DNA of 64,000 nt from Bradyrhizobium pachyrhizi (GCF_001189245.1 NZ_LFIQ01000051.1:106193-170192); one strand, 5' to 3'. Counted from the first letter of the stretch, positions 1 to 8,215 are shown. The notes: generated by a model not told the origin, from the letters alone. Numbers and translations: made by a program.

Positions 1-391
1 AAGACGCGATCAACGCATCCGGATCCTCTTCCCACACCGCGCTCTGCGCTTCGGGCGCGAACATAGCCAGCATCCAGTGGTGACTTGCAAGGTTGGCAAA
101 ATTCCAGGAGACCGAGGCATCCCCCTGCCCGAGGGCATCGGCGCAGTCGACCAGCGCAACATAGTCGAGCTCGCTGCCTCCGACGCGCTTGGGCTGCAGT
201 ATCCGGAAAAGGCCGCTGTCAAGTAGATCCCGCTCGGTCTCCGACGGCAATCTGCGCAGCTCTTCGGTCCGCGATGCCCGTTCGCGCAAAGCCGGAACTA
301 GCGCCCTGGCTCGTGCGACCATGATCGAATAACGATCCATATCCGAGCCTGACTGTGCCTTCGTATCGAGCCCGCGGCCAACCTCAACCAT
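1..391 (-). CDS. Flavin-dependent monooxygenase, HsaA/acyl-CoA-dehydrogenase-like (3' end outside window)
   Basis: The minus frame is open from the ATG at 391 to the window edge, giving about 130 residues. The start has an AAGGAAG ribosome site just upstream. The N-terminal part, with a helical start, VGGSELDY, ADALGQGDASVSWN and ALIAS, matches the acyl-CoA-dehydrogenase-fold oxygenase component of two-component flavin monooxygenases (HsaA/HpaB-type group D), which hydroxylate aromatic or steroid-derived phenols using reduced flavin from a partner reductase. The C-terminal flavin-binding half lies beyond position 1, so substrate class cannot be judged. It is the host gene flanking the left end of the prophage. 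Confidence 0.8.
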   Translation of the reverse strand, partial: MVEVGRGLDTKAQSGSDMDRYSIMVARARALVPALRERASRTEELRRLPSETERDLLDSGLFRILQPKRVGGSELDYVALVDCADALGQGDASVSWNFANLASHHWMLAMFAPEAQSAVWEEDPDALIAS

Positions 392-675
392 GGTCTCTTC
401 CTTCGTTCGATCTCCAAGAGATTTGCGCGTGCGATCGAGCCGTCAACTCAGTTTATCGATCGATCACCAGAGATCAAGACGCGCAAGCCTGCATTCCCTC
501 AATTCAAGGCTCAGGATCCCACGACTGCCGCCGGGCGCCCATTTTAGGAAACGCTTCCAGCGATGCTTCGTTCGCACTGCACATGCCCATTCTAGCATCC
601 CCACGCCCAAGATTCGATGCCGGCTACGACCGCGGCTTGCCAAAGGGGGTTACCCATGGCCAGAAACGCAAAAAA
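392..675. other. Intergenic region, no gene seen
   Basis: About 280 bases between the monooxygenase start and the prophage-end terminator. It presumably carries the monooxygenase promoter. I see no ORF with a ribosome site, no tRNA and no recognisable attachment site, although this is where a left prophage junction would be expected. Confidence 0.5.
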
Positions 676-699
676 GCCCGGTGACCGAAGCCACCGGGC
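676..699 (-). terminator. Rho-independent terminator at the prophage left end
   Basis: Eight-base perfect arms GCCCGGTG (676-683) and CACCGGGC (692-699) with an 8-base loop. Read on the minus strand the stem is followed by a run of six T. It lies just downstream of the GNAT gene and would end the late prophage transcript before it enters the monooxygenase gene. Confidence 0.8.
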
Positions 700-747
700 G
701 CTCCACGTCATCGATTGTTCGCAACGACCCGAACCACGTCGCAGGAT

Positions 748-1176
748 CTAGACGAGCTCTTTCCGCCAATACAGCGTGTGCTGCCATGCCCAGGGCGAGC
801 CAGGTTCGAAGAGCCGATACCCCTGCCGGATAAAATTATTGGCCGAGAAGATGTTGTCGGTGGTATCAGAAACGATCGCCTTCCAGCCGGCACGGCGCGC
901 TCGTGCTTCCAACGCGCGAGTAAGCCGCAGCTGCAGGCCGTGGCCGCAGTGCGGCATCACGACGCCAACGCGGCACAGATATCCAGCATTTGTAACATGG
1001 GTTGAAGGAACGACACCCGCGAATGCGATTGGCTTCGCGCCACGGAACGCAATCCACCAATATCCTTGCTCGAAGTCCGGTACACGGGTCCCGTCGGAGA
1101 ATATCAGCTGATGAAGCTCGGCGAGCGAGTCCGCCACCGCTTCGTCCAGGGCTTCGACCTCGCGTATCCGATACAT
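748..1176 (-). CDS. GNAT-family N-acetyltransferase at prophage end
   Basis: 142 residues. The fold reads as GNAT: a core strand around GYLCRVGVVMPHCGHGLQLRL, corresponding to motif A (V.V.P..R.HGLG..L), followed by the helix and the SDTTDNIFSANNFIRQGYRLF segment typical of the GNAT C-terminal half. GNAT enzymes move an acetyl group from acetyl-CoA to a small molecule or protein amine; the acceptor is unknown here. The start at 1176 has GAGG 9 bases upstream. It is the last gene of the prophage late transcript, directly after the lysis genes, so it is probably cargo rather than a virion component. Confidence 0.7.
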   Translation of the reverse strand: MYRIREVEALDEAVADSLAELHQLIFSDGTRVPDFEQGYWWIAFRGAKPIAFAGVVPSTHVTNAGYLCRVGVVMPHCGHGLQLRLTRALEARARRAGWKAIVSDTTDNIFSANNFIRQGYRLFEPGSPWAWQHTLYWRKELV

Positions 1177-1258
1177 TTCTGCGCCTCAATGATTCTGTTG
1201 TCCGCCAAGGCGCCCAGATCTATGTCCAAGGACATCAATCCGCTCCGCGCTCCGCGAG

Positions 1259-1552
1259 TCATTTTCCGAGCGTGGCCTTGATGCCCAACCAAACGGCTCC
1301 GAGAAAACCCGTGGCAAGCATAGTGATCACCGCCTTGAATGTATAGTTTTGTGCCTGCTCGACACTTCGTCGCCAGCGCCGGAGGTGCTGAAAATCGGCG
1401 CGCAGCTCGCGTCGGTCCCCCTCTTCAAAGCCGAATGAAGTCAAAACAGTCGCAATAGTCTTGACCACCACCGCGTCGATATCGCTTCGCCGTACCCTAT
1501 CTTGCTCAATCAACGTTTCCATCACGATCGTTTTGACATCAGCTTCGTGCAT
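1259..1552 (-). CDS. DUF6127-like small membrane protein of the lysis region
   Basis: About 97 residues: a charged helical N-terminal domain with R-RELRADFQHLRRWRRS, then one C-terminal membrane segment (FKAVITMLATGFLGAVWLG). This layout fits the DUF6127 family found next to phage holins. The start is uncertain: the ATG at 1552 follows the holin stop, but an ATG at 1579, overlapping the holin gene, is also possible; neither has a strong ribosome site. Context suggests a role in lysis, perhaps as a holin partner or spanin-like protein, but no function is shown. Confidence 0.6.
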   Translation of the reverse strand: MHEADVKTIVMETLIEQDRVRRSDIDAVVVKTIATVLTSFGFEEGDRRELRADFQHLRRWRRSVEQAQNYTFKAVITMLATGFLGAVWLGIKATLGK

Positions 1553-1556
1553 GCGG

Positions 1557-1940
1557 TCACCGTCGAATGATGCGTGCGACATTCTCGAACGTGCGCTTTC
1601 CAAAATAGAAGCCCATGATCATGCCAGCCCAGGTGCTTACGTCTCCCGCGAGCTGCGGCGTCGTCCCAAGACCGAGAACCTTGTCCCACACGACGCACTT
1701 CGCATAAAAGGTAAGAGTGACATAGAACGCCAACTTCTCTGGCTCCCAGGGACGACCGATCTCGGCGAGCTTGAGTTGATTCTGCGCCTGCGCCTCGGCC
1801 GTCTGGGCTGCGATCTCGCTTGCAGCGAGATCGGCCGCGATCCTGCTCTCAATGTTTCCAGCCTTCAGCTTGGCTTGATACGCATCGATCAGGCCCTTGA
1901 TGACGGGACCACCAAGGAATGAAAGAATAGCCATCCACAT
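1557..1940 (-). CDS. Phage holin, 3TM (GTA-release) type
   Basis: 127 residues. An amphipathic N-terminus with FLGGPVIKGLIDAYQAKLKAG, an Ala/Gln-rich coiled coil at roughly residues 30-60, a WEPEKLAFYVTLTFYAKCVVWDKV segment and a last hydrophobic stretch (WAGMIMGFYFGKRTFENVARI) match the 'holin of 3TMs, for gene-transfer release' family. Such proteins permeabilise the inner membrane so that the endolysin reaches the wall. The gene sits four genes after the endolysin start in a tightly packed lysis cassette. Confidence 0.8.
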   Translation of the reverse strand: MWMAILSFLGGPVIKGLIDAYQAKLKAGNIESRIAADLAASEIAAQTAEAQAQNQLKLAEIGRPWEPEKLAFYVTLTFYAKCVVWDKVLGLGTTPQLAGDVSTWAGMIMGFYFGKRTFENVARIIRR

Positions 1941-1943
1941 GGA

Positions 1944-2306
1944 TCAGTTCTTTCCTACCGACCGCAGCCGCGCGACGATCGTAATCGTCGAGATTCCGAT
2001 CATGGCGTAGGCCAGATATCGAGGGTTGTTCTTCAGCGCCTCCATGATCTGGGCCTTGAGATCAGGATCGCCGAAGGCAGATGCGATCGGATCAAGCCAC
2101 TGGAAGACGGTCCCAAGACCGGTCAGGAAGAGGCCCCAGATCACCGTCACAGATCGTCCGGCCAGCGCCCAGGCCTTGCCCCAGAACGTATCGGCCTCAT
2201 CGTAGAAGGATTTGAGAGCTGGAATCGCGTGCAAGACCGGCCGCAGCACAATGAAATACGCGCAAAGCAGTCCGGGCAAGGTCAGGATCAGCCAGAGCAT
2301 CGTCAT
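1944..2306 (-). CDS. Lysis-cassette membrane protein, unknown
   Basis: 120 residues with three hydrophobic segments: an N-terminal one (MLWLILTLPGLLCAYFIVL), a middle one (SVTVIWGLFLTGLGTVFQWL) and a C-terminal one (YLAYAMIGISTITIVA). The start overlaps the endolysin stop as ATGA, so the two are translationally coupled. No family is recognised. Position between endolysin and holin suggests an auxiliary holin or anti-holin, which is inference only. Confidence 0.7.
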   Translation of the reverse strand: MTMLWLILTLPGLLCAYFIVLRPVLHAIPALKSFYDEADTFWGKAWALAGRSVTVIWGLFLTGLGTVFQWLDPIASAFGDPDLKAQIMEALKNNPRYLAYAMIGISTITIVARLRSVGKN

Positions 2307-3007
2307 GTCCTTCCGAAAAGAGATCTGAAGAGGTCAACAAAAAAGGCTCCGAGGGAGCCTTTGGCGGGAGCGTGGATCGATGGAGTGCCCGGAGGAGGCT
2401 TTGGCGCTGGCGAAGGCGCCGTTCCTGCCGGGGTAATCTTCGCCCCGGTGAAGGTGATGGTCGGATCGAGTTGCATCATCGCCGCCAACAAGCCGGCGCA
2501 GCCGAGTTGCTGATCCACGACGCTCGGGTCGAAGACCCCATCCCGAACATATTTACCCGAGACATACTGATCGGTGCCGGACCAGATGTAGGGCGACGGT
2601 TTGCCCCGAGCTGCATAGCCGAGCCCGTTATATTGCTCGAGCATGGTCAGCGTGCCACCGATCGACCAGTCCCTGTTTCGGGCAGCGAAGGGCGCACAAC
2701 TGACCAGCGCGTCAAAGGCGCCGTCTTCCCAGGCCTTGAACGGCCCCTTTCCCTTCGGAACATGGACCGAGACGCTTCCGAGCGGGTCGCCCTGCCCAAG
2801 CTGGGTGTTCCAGTTCTGTGAAGCCTCCCGCTCATGGGCGACCGCGATGAAGAACCAGGGCACGCCAGTCCTGGCCGACACCGTCTGATACCGACCTTTG
2901 GCAGTCGGAGCGACGAGCCTCTTGGCGGTACCGGAGAAATTCCGGGTCAACTTGGCTTTTGTCCAGCGGGTAGCGTTCGCCGCCGTTAGGGCAACGAGGT
3001 CAGTCAT
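2303..3007 (-). CDS. Putative phage endolysin (lysozyme-like)
   Basis: 234 residues from the ATG at 3007, which is preceded by TTTTGGAG; a longer upstream reading has no ribosome site. The catalytic-type region holds VPWFFIAVAHEREASQNWN, with a likely catalytic Glu in HERE, then GDPLG, and a conserved YNGLGYAARG-PSPYIWSG stretch, as in muramidase-like phage endolysins. A Pro-rich linker and a short hydrophobic C-terminus (FFVDLFRSLFG) follow. No signal peptide, so release depends on the neighbouring holin. A terminator hairpin lies immediately upstream of the ribosome site. Confidence 0.75.
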   Translation of the reverse strand: MTDLVALTAANATRWTKAKLTRNFSGTAKRLVAPTAKGRYQTVSARTGVPWFFIAVAHEREASQNWNTQLGQGDPLGSVSVHVPKGKGPFKAWEDGAFDALVSCAPFAARNRDWSIGGTLTMLEQYNGLGYAARGKPSPYIWSGTDQYVSGKYVRDGVFDPSVVDQQLGCAGLLAAMMQLDPTITFTGAKITPAGTAPSPAPKPPPGTPSIHAPAKGSLGAFFVDLFRSLFGRT

Positions 3008-3016
3008 AGCATCTCC

Positions 3017-3042
3017 AAAAGAAAAAGCCGCCCAGAGGCGGC
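3017..3042 (-). terminator. Terminator just upstream of the lysis operon
   Basis: Stem GCCGCC (3027-3032) with GGCGGC (3037-3042) and a 4-base loop. On the minus strand it is followed by TTTTTCTTTT and then directly by the endolysin ribosome site. It would stop transcripts coming from the tail-fibre gene unless RNA polymerase is made to read through. Two other operon starts in this prophage have the same arrangement. Confidence 0.7.
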
Positions 3043-3219
3043 CTACGCTGCAATGCAACATCGTTTGCAAATATTGTCTATAGTGGGGTGTGATGATAAA
3101 CGCAGCGACATGCACACTGATCGAACCACACGACGCTACGCGCGGGACCCGCGTATTCTTCCGTATTGGAAGGTTGTCCTGAAATCCACGTGGCTCTTCC
3201 TCAAGGCCGATATCAGGCA

Positions 3220-3765
3220 ATGGTTCAGGCCAACTTAGGCTTTCTGGCGAGAGCATTTCTTGGACGCCCTACTTGTACGCTCGCACCAGGGGCAAGGTTA
3301 GGCTGGAGGGCCAGGATTCTCAACGCAGGCGAAAGCAGCGCACACATTAGGATCGGCGAGAATTCATTTGTAGGCGGTGAACTGTTTGTTTTTGCTCACG
3401 GTGGTGACATCGAGATAGGAAGTAACTGCTACATTGATGTTGGCGCCCGGATATGGTCTGGCGTGTCAATTAAGATAGGGAACGACGTCACAGTCGGCCC
3501 TAACGTGAATATTTTCGATAATCACACGCACCCGCTACGCGCCGCAGAACGACACACACAAATTAGAAGCATCTTCACCATCGGGCATCCCCGGCAAGTT
3601 GAGCTTGCAGATCGCCCGGTTACAATCGGCGATGGCGTTCAAATAGGAGCAGGTGCGATCATCTTGCGCGGCGTGGAGATCGGAAAAAATGTCACCGTTA
3701 CGCCCGGCAGCATTGTGAGCAAAAGCATCATGCCCTCAACGGATCAAATAATCCGCATGATGTAG
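3220..3765 (+). CDS. Left-handed beta-helix (hexapeptide) acyltransferase, plus-strand cargo gene
   Basis: 181 residues from the ATG at 3220. Hexapeptide repeats of the form I-G-x-x-x-x (IGENSFV, IEIGSNCYIDVGARI, IKIGNDVTVGPNV, VTIGDGVQIGAGAII, VEIGKNVTVTPGS) with the catalytic-type His in DNHTHPL indicate a WcaF/LacA-like O-acyltransferase acting on sugars. It is the only plus-strand gene in the prophage, sits between tail fibre and endolysin and is less GC-rich than its surroundings. A separate short frame (3110-3238, 42 codons) overlaps its start and could be a leader or a frameshifted N-terminus. A TATAGT box at 3079-3084 is a possible -10. Surface-sugar modification during lysogeny is plausible but inferred. 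Confidence 0.8.
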   Translation: MVQANLGFLARAFLGRPTCTLAPGARLGWRARILNAGESSAHIRIGENSFVGGELFVFAHGGDIEIGSNCYIDVGARIWSGVSIKIGNDVTVGPNVNIFDNHTHPLRAAERHTQIRSIFTIGHPRQVELADRPVTIGDGVQIGAGAIILRGVEIGKNVTVTPGSIVSKSIMPSTDQIIRMM

Positions 3766-4721
3766 TTGCAGACAATGCTTGGCTGAACGTTCGAAAATGG
3801 CGTGCTCGTGCCTCCTTGAGGGTTAGCCGCCAGCGTTCCGGAGAAAGTCCCGGTTACCTGAAGTGGGCTCGCAGTGCCAGTAGTCGGACTGTACACGTTT
3901 GCCTGAGTGCCAGTGGTAGTCGAGAAGAAGTTCGCGAAGGCATTGCCAGTTATACCGCCTGATACCGAACCCGTCGGGGTGTAGGGTGGCAGGTTTGCGG
4001 TAACAAGGGTTTGGGTCTCGGAACCGCCCGTTCCGCTGAGCGACAAACTGGAGAACGTGGCACCCGTGATCCGACCAGCGCCGCCATCAGCTGCCACAGA
4101 GGCACGTCCTCGCTTGTCGGGTATATTGAACGTGGTCGAACCATCGCCCACTCCATAGAGCGTTCCGACCAGCGCAAACAACGTCGCATAGGTCGTGCGC
4201 GAGATCGCCTGCCCGACTGGAAAAACAAACGAGCTGTTCGGGGCGGTAGGTGCCCAGTAATCCATGCCGGCCGCAAGTGGCACGTTGTATGGATTGCCAA
4301 AGAAGCCGTGCAGATACCACACTGCATCAGAGTTACTGTAAGTCGCCGCATAGGGCGTACCCTGGATGATAACTCCGGCCTGCAATTCGACGCCGGGCGC
4401 AGTTCTCAGCGGACGGTTACCGAGCCCGTCGACGTTGATGACGGTGATTCCGCCGTTTGTGATGTGCGGCGTGAAGGCAATCATCGTACCGTTCATGTTC
4501 GTGAAGCTGTCGAATTGCTGATAGCTTGACAGCGCATAAGATGTGCTGGATCCGGTCGTGACAATCGCGCCGGCGATATCGTCGCGATACTTTGCTGTGG
4601 CCGCCATCATCGCGCGCGCGGAGTCATTGACACTCGAAGGCGCCTGTCCCTCCTGCCAATTGATCGAGCTGTCAGCGGTTGCATCCGAGGCCGCAACCCG
4701 GGACCATTTGTAGAGAGTCAT
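3744..4721 (-). CDS. Phage tail fibre with tail-collar domain
   Basis: 325 residues from the ATG at 4721 (GGGA upstream). The middle carries the tail-collar signature (SSFVFPVGQAISRTTYATLFALVGTLYG-GDGSTTFNIPDKRGR), followed by a Ser/Thr/Gly-rich region ending in PFSNVQPSIVCNYIMRI, typical of collar-domain fibres. The protein should form the distal receptor-binding part of the virion. Its last 22 bases overlap the 3' end of the convergent acyltransferase gene. Confidence 0.85.
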   Translation of the reverse strand: MTLYKWSRVAASDATADSSINWQEGQAPSSVNDSARAMMAATAKYRDDIAGAIVTTGSSTSYALSSYQQFDSFTNMNGTMIAFTPHITNGGITVINVDGLGNRPLRTAPGVELQAGVIIQGTPYAATYSNSDAVWYLHGFFGNPYNVPLAAGMDYWAPTAPNSSFVFPVGQAISRTTYATLFALVGTLYGVGDGSTTFNIPDKRGRASVAADGGAGRITGATFSSLSLSGTGGSETQTLVTANLPPYTPTGSVSGGITGNAFANFFSTTTGTQANVYSPTTGTASPLQVTGTFSGTLAANPQGGTSTPFSNVQPSIVCNYIMRII

Positions 4722-4783
4722 GGTACTTTCCCTTGATGAATTTTCGCGAGGCCAGCTCTCGTCGATGAGCGGTAGCCCCTTCG

Positions 4784-4984
4784 TTATTCCGCGCGACCGA
4801 GCTGGAGATATTGGGCGCACGGGCAGGCAGGAGCCCGCGCGATCAGAAGGTTGCGGATCACGCCGATGGGTACGCCGGGGCTCTCCCTGGCTACAGCCTG
4901 CGCACGTGCATCGATGATGGCTTCAATTTCGGCACGAAGTTCACTGATATGGCTTTCAATTGGTGGCGTGCGGGCTGGCTTCAT
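4784..4984 (-). CDS. Small phage protein, unknown
   Basis: 66 residues from the ATG at 4984, which has AAAGGA upstream and overlaps the end of the preceding gene. A helical charged N-terminal half (ELRAEIEAIIDARAQAVARE) and a C-terminal part with two Cys (APACPCAQYL). No family recognised. It lies just before the tail fibre in the late transcript. Confidence 0.5.
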   Translation of the reverse strand: MKPARTPPIESHISELRAEIEAIIDARAQAVARESPGVPIGVIRNLLIARAPACPCAQYLQLGRAE

Positions 4985-5447
4985 CTCTGGTCCTTTCTGG
5001 CTGTGCGCAGGACGTCCGCTGCAGCGCTTCAAATCGCTTCAGCGCCGCGGCCGCTTCGTTCTGGGCGCGCCGCAACGCCTTGTCGCGACGCGCCTCATGG
5101 GCTGCAATGAATATCTGCACATCGTAAGGCAATGACCGGAAGCGCGTCTTGCGATCGTCCGGCCAGGATCTCGGCGGTTCAACTTCTGCAATATGCGCGA
5201 TTGCCGCCGCAGCCGGGCCTCCGAGCGTGGGGTCGGCGAGACCCGCCGACACATGCAGCTTCGAGATATCCTGCACTGCCGGCCACAGCCGCTCGACGCC
5301 GAGGGATGCGCAGTCGACCACGAACCGGGCAACGATCGCCGGCGCTGCGGGATACGGAACCGCGCCGTGCAACTCACACCAGCGAACAAATATTGGTGCG
5401 GCACGCAAGCGAGCTTGCGCGAGCGTTGCCAACACAGGATTGACCAT
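4956..5447 (-). CDS. Orphan integrase-type SAM-like (core-binding) domain protein
   Basis: 163 residues. The first about 90 resemble the N-terminal core-binding domain of tyrosine recombinases: FVRWCELHGAVPYPAAPAIVARFVVDCASLGV, then a KLHVSAGLADPT-like segment. No catalytic R...H-R...Y domain follows; instead there is a charged helical tail (AAHEARRDKALRRAQNEAAAALKRFEAL). It therefore cannot be an active integrase. It may be a DNA-binding relic or a repurposed phage protein. Confidence 0.55.
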   Translation of the reverse strand: MVNPVLATLAQARLRAAPIFVRWCELHGAVPYPAAPAIVARFVVDCASLGVERLWPAVQDISKLHVSAGLADPTLGGPAAAAIAHIAEVEPPRSWPDDRKTRFRSLPYDVQIFIAAHEARRDKALRRAQNEAAAALKRFEALQRTSCAQPERTRDEASPHATN

Positions 5448-5455
5448 CGCCCGCT

Positions 5456-5719
5456 TCAGCGTTTCGCCCTGCGCAACGCATGATGGAGATCGGTCATCCT
5501 GCGCCGCAGTTCCTGAAGGCGCACGTGGCGCCGAAGGCTATGCGAGCCCGAATTGATCTCTCCGGCGAGCTCCGCATCGAGCCTGTCCAGGGCGGCCACG
5601 CGCTTGCTCAATCCATAAAGGGCAAAGTTGTCGGCGATCTCGCTAACGGTAGCGGGCTGGCCACAGGCCTTTTCCGTGATGGATTCGGCGTGCCCGAGAA
5701 AATCTCGATCGTCTGTCAT
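5456..5719 (-). CDS. Small helical phage protein, unknown
   Basis: 87 residues, mostly charged helix (ELAGEINSGSHSLRRHVRLQELRRRMTDLHHALRRAKR). No recognised family. It sits in a run of short late genes with 8- to 15-base gaps, between tail-side genes, so it is probably expressed with them. Confidence 0.5.
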   Translation of the reverse strand: MTDDRDFLGHAESITEKACGQPATVSEIADNFALYGLSKRVAALDRLDAELAGEINSGSHSLRRHVRLQELRRRMTDLHHALRRAKR

Positions 5720-5734
5720 CTGCGAACCTCAGGC

Positions 5735-6373
5735 TCAAGACCGGAAGAAAATCGGGAGGTCAACCGGCCACTGTCGCATCGGTTGTCCACTAACCAATCC
5801 GCTCGCAATTAACGAACGCGGGAGGCCCTTATCCGCACTTCCACCGTTCGTCGGCATCGGCGAACCGGAACTCCCTTGCGGATGCCGCCTGAGTTCGCCA
5901 TTGCCGCCGGGTAACCGAAACGAAACTTTGATCTCCCTTGGATCTCGACTTGTCGATAGTGGGCTTGGCGGAGAGAATGGACCGTGGTCAGGATCCACGT
6001 AAAGCCAGTCCTTGTCCGGAGCTTGCGGGGTCAATTCCGGAGGAAGCTCGATATGGTCGATCGGCGATTCGCGGCCGATGCGCTTCTTGATCGCGTCGGC
6101 ATATTTCCCAAGATCTGAGAGCAGTCCGCCCAGAATGTCCGACGGATCATCGATCTGACCGCGCAAGGCCGCGATCGCATCGATGTAGCCATCCACAGCG
6201 TCAGCGCGGGCTTGATTATCCTTCTGCACGCCATCGGGATAATAAGCCTGATCGCCGACGATAAGATCGGACAATTGCCCACGAACGATGTCATAGACCC
6301 GCCGCCGATCCGCCTCGTTGATCACCGTCCTCGGATTGAGCGGCGCAAGGTATTTCCTCTCAATTTCCGCCAT
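5735..6373 (-). CDS. Phage protein of unknown function
   Basis: 212 residues, start at 6373 with GGAG upstream. The N-terminal 110 residues look folded (ERKYLAPLNPRTVINEADRRRVYDIVRGQLSDLI). The C-terminal half is rich in Pro, Gly and Ser (LPGGNGELRRHPQGSSGSP) and probably disordered. No family recognised. It is the first gene downstream of the LexA-controlled 6493-6933 gene. Confidence 0.55.
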   Translation of the reverse strand: MAEIERKYLAPLNPRTVINEADRRRVYDIVRGQLSDLIVGDQAYYPDGVQKDNQARADAVDGYIDAIAALRGQIDDPSDILGGLLSDLGKYADAIKKRIGRESPIDHIELPPELTPQAPDKDWLYVDPDHGPFSPPSPLSTSRDPREIKVSFRLPGGNGELRRHPQGSSGSPMPTNGGSADKGLPRSLIASGLVSGQPMRQWPVDLPIFFRS

Positions 6374-6492
6374 CCTGTTTCTCCATATTGGCCCTTACAA
6401 TGCATGTGACCCCGATGCCTCGGAAGGTCAGATCTTCGGAGCCTGCGGCCAGTTGCTTGGAAGAATAATGTCGGCGGCTCAGCCGGCGATCT

Positions 6493-6933
6493 CTAATCCG
6501 CCTGAGCGAATCTCAGGAACAGGGTACCGATGTGGAAATTCACAACGAACTCGTTTCCCCTGCGCTGGTGCCCCTCATAAACGGTAAGGCCGACCAGAGA
6601 ACCAGCGTCACGCGACACCGACGTCGTGCCGCCATAGAAGAAGCAGCAACCCGGTCGCGCGCCGTGAATCGCGATCTTGACCTTCTTGTCGCGTTCAAAG
6701 AAAGACAGCTTGATCGAGATCAGCTGAGTCTTGAACTCGATATTGCAAGTTGCTTCAGTATTGCACTTGTCGACAATGCCGGTTTCCTGGCGACCTCCGA
6801 CATCAAGCGCATAAGCAACTGCGTAGTCACCTGCACGTGCGGCTGGCACGAATAGCAACCAGAAGATAGCAATGACCAGCAAGGCTGCCCATCTCAGCAA
6901 CGTCGAGCTCAAATTTGAAAATTTGCCTTGCAT
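6493..6933 (-). CDS. Small secreted protein under a LexA-type promoter
   Basis: 146 residues. Residues 1-34 form a signal peptide (hydrophobic core LLVIAIFWLLFVPAARA, AxA cleavage site); the mature part is a compact beta-rich domain with Cys at NTEATCNIEF and GARPGCCFFYGG. No family recognised with confidence. ATG at 6933 with ACGGA upstream. It has its own promoter at 6958-6986 with a GTTC-N7-GTTC box, so it is likely cargo made during the SOS response and exported to the periplasm, not a virion part. Confidence 0.75.
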   Translation of the reverse strand: MQGKFSNLSSTLLRWAALLVIAIFWLLFVPAARAGDYAVAYALDVGGRQETGIVDKCNTEATCNIEFKTQLISIKLSFFERDKKVKIAIHGARPGCCFFYGGTTSVSRDAGSLVGLTVYEGHQRRGNEFVVNFHIGTLFLRFAQAD

Positions 6934-6957
6934 GGCATTCCGTCAAATCCGACAATC

Positions 6958-6986
6958 GGAATAGAACATATAGCGAACATTGTCAA
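6958..6986 (-). promoter_or_regulatory. SigA-type promoter with LexA (SOS) box, copy 1
   Basis: Minus strand: -35 TTGACA (6981-6986), 17-base spacer, -10 TATTCC (6958-6963). The spacer contains GTTCGCTATATGTTC (6964-6978), an exact GTTC-N7-GTTC direct repeat, which is the established LexA box of alphaproteobacteria. The start of the 6493-6933 gene is about 18 bases below the predicted transcription start. Confidence 0.8.
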
Positions 6987-7015
6987 GGTTGACGAGCCTA
7001 CCGCGGTCGTGCGCT

Positions 7016-8215
7016 TCACCGCCTGGCGCCTCTTCGCGCATGATAAAGCGCTACCGCATCCTTGATATCGCCAGTGTTCGAAAGCCTTGCATTGAGCGCT
7101 CGAAGATCCACGTTCTCGCGCTCGCCACGCGATGCCGCGGCGCCCGGTCGCTGCACCGGCGGAAGCGGTCTGGTGGTGACGGCATCCTTCGCCTTCATCA
7201 TCAGGCGATATTTTCCCGCGTCGTACATCATCCGCTGAAAGGTGGCGTTGCGCATCAGCGGCTCGGTGTTGAGCAAATACGTCAACTCGGAAGCCTCGAG
7301 TCCACTCGCCTTGGCCGATGCGATGATCTCCTGCATCACGGCGCGCTGGGTTTCGACGGGCTCTCCCTTCAACATCGCATCAAACAGCGCGTCCTCTGAT
7401 TTCGCGTGAGCGCGAAAGGAGTGATACGCGGCTTCAGCCTGTCGTTGGCTCTCTTGTTGATGTTGTGCAAGAAGCTGGTCCGTTGCCGCGATCGCGCTCT
7501 GAACGCGCGCAAATTTGGCCGGCTCGTGTCGCGACATCTGCTCGAGGACGCCAGGCAAGTTCTCGAGCGGAACGCCGACGAGCTCGGGAAATTGATTGAC
7601 GAAGCTCGCCTGCGCGATCTGCGTGGCGCCGGTAAGGGCATCAAGATAGCCCTGGCGGACTTTGTGCGTTTCTGCGATCTCCTCATCGATCGCCTGACGC
7701 ACCTGCGGATGCTCCAGCGCTCTCGCCAGAGCAGGATCGATCCCTTCGTTGAAGTTGGCGCCCGTTTCGGCATCTTGCGTCCTCACGTCGCCGTTGCTTC
7801 GCCCGGCTTCCGCGACACCGGTTTCAGGCAGGTCGAAGCCGTAGAACTCGGCCGCCTCCGGGTCGCTTGCGAGCGCCTCCATGCGCAGTGCGTCGACCCG
7901 CTCGGCTAATCGTTCGGCGTCTTCGCCGTCGGCGATCAGTTTCTCGGCCGCCACGGCAGCCGCATAATCACGGCTGGCGCGCCGTAAGGTTACCGCTTCA
8001 TTCGCCGCAGCGGGCTTCCCCTCCGCGTCCCGATACTGCCGGACAACCACGTCCTCAGACTGTTCCGAGATCTTCTCTGCGGCCTCGCGAAGCGATGCAT
8101 TGTCGCTGCCGATCGGCTCCTCTTCGTCCGCTCTGCGATCTGGCATCGGCTTGTAGCCTGCCACTGCCAAATCATGGGCAGCGCCCGTAAGATCGTTGCT
8201 GGGTTCATCGGCCAT
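7016..8215 (-). CDS. Phage virion-associated or internal protein, unknown
   Basis: 399 residues, acidic and strongly helical, with long Ala/Glu/Gln stretches and no signal peptide. The C-terminal part (EPLMRNATFQRMMYDAGKYRLMMKAKDAV, then PLPPVQRPG) looks like the conserved end of a phage structural or ejection protein. The start overlaps the stop of the preceding gene. Scaffolding, ejection or core protein are all possible; none is proven. Confidence 0.6.
   Translation of the reverse strand: MADEPSNDLTGAAHDLAVAGYKPMPDRRADEEEPIGSDNASLREAAEKISEQSEDVVVRQYRDAEGKPAAANEAVTLRRASRDYAAAVAAEKLIADGEDAERLAERVDALRMEALASDPEAAEFYGFDLPETGVAEAGRSNGDVRTQDAETGANFNEGIDPALARALEHPQVRQAIDEEIAETHKVRQGYLDALTGATQIAQASFVNQFPELVGVPLENLPGVLEQMSRHEPAKFARVQSAIAATDQLLAQHQQESQRQAEAAYHSFRAHAKSEDALFDAMLKGEPVETQRAVMQEIIASAKASGLEASELTYLLNTEPLMRNATFQRMMYDAGKYRLMMKAKDAVTTRPLPPVQRPGAAASRGERENVDLRALNARLSNTGDIKDAVALYHARRGARR

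Noticed and set aside
4956..5447. Functional phage integrase
   Set aside because: No catalytic Arg-His-Arg-Tyr domain follows the N-terminal domain.
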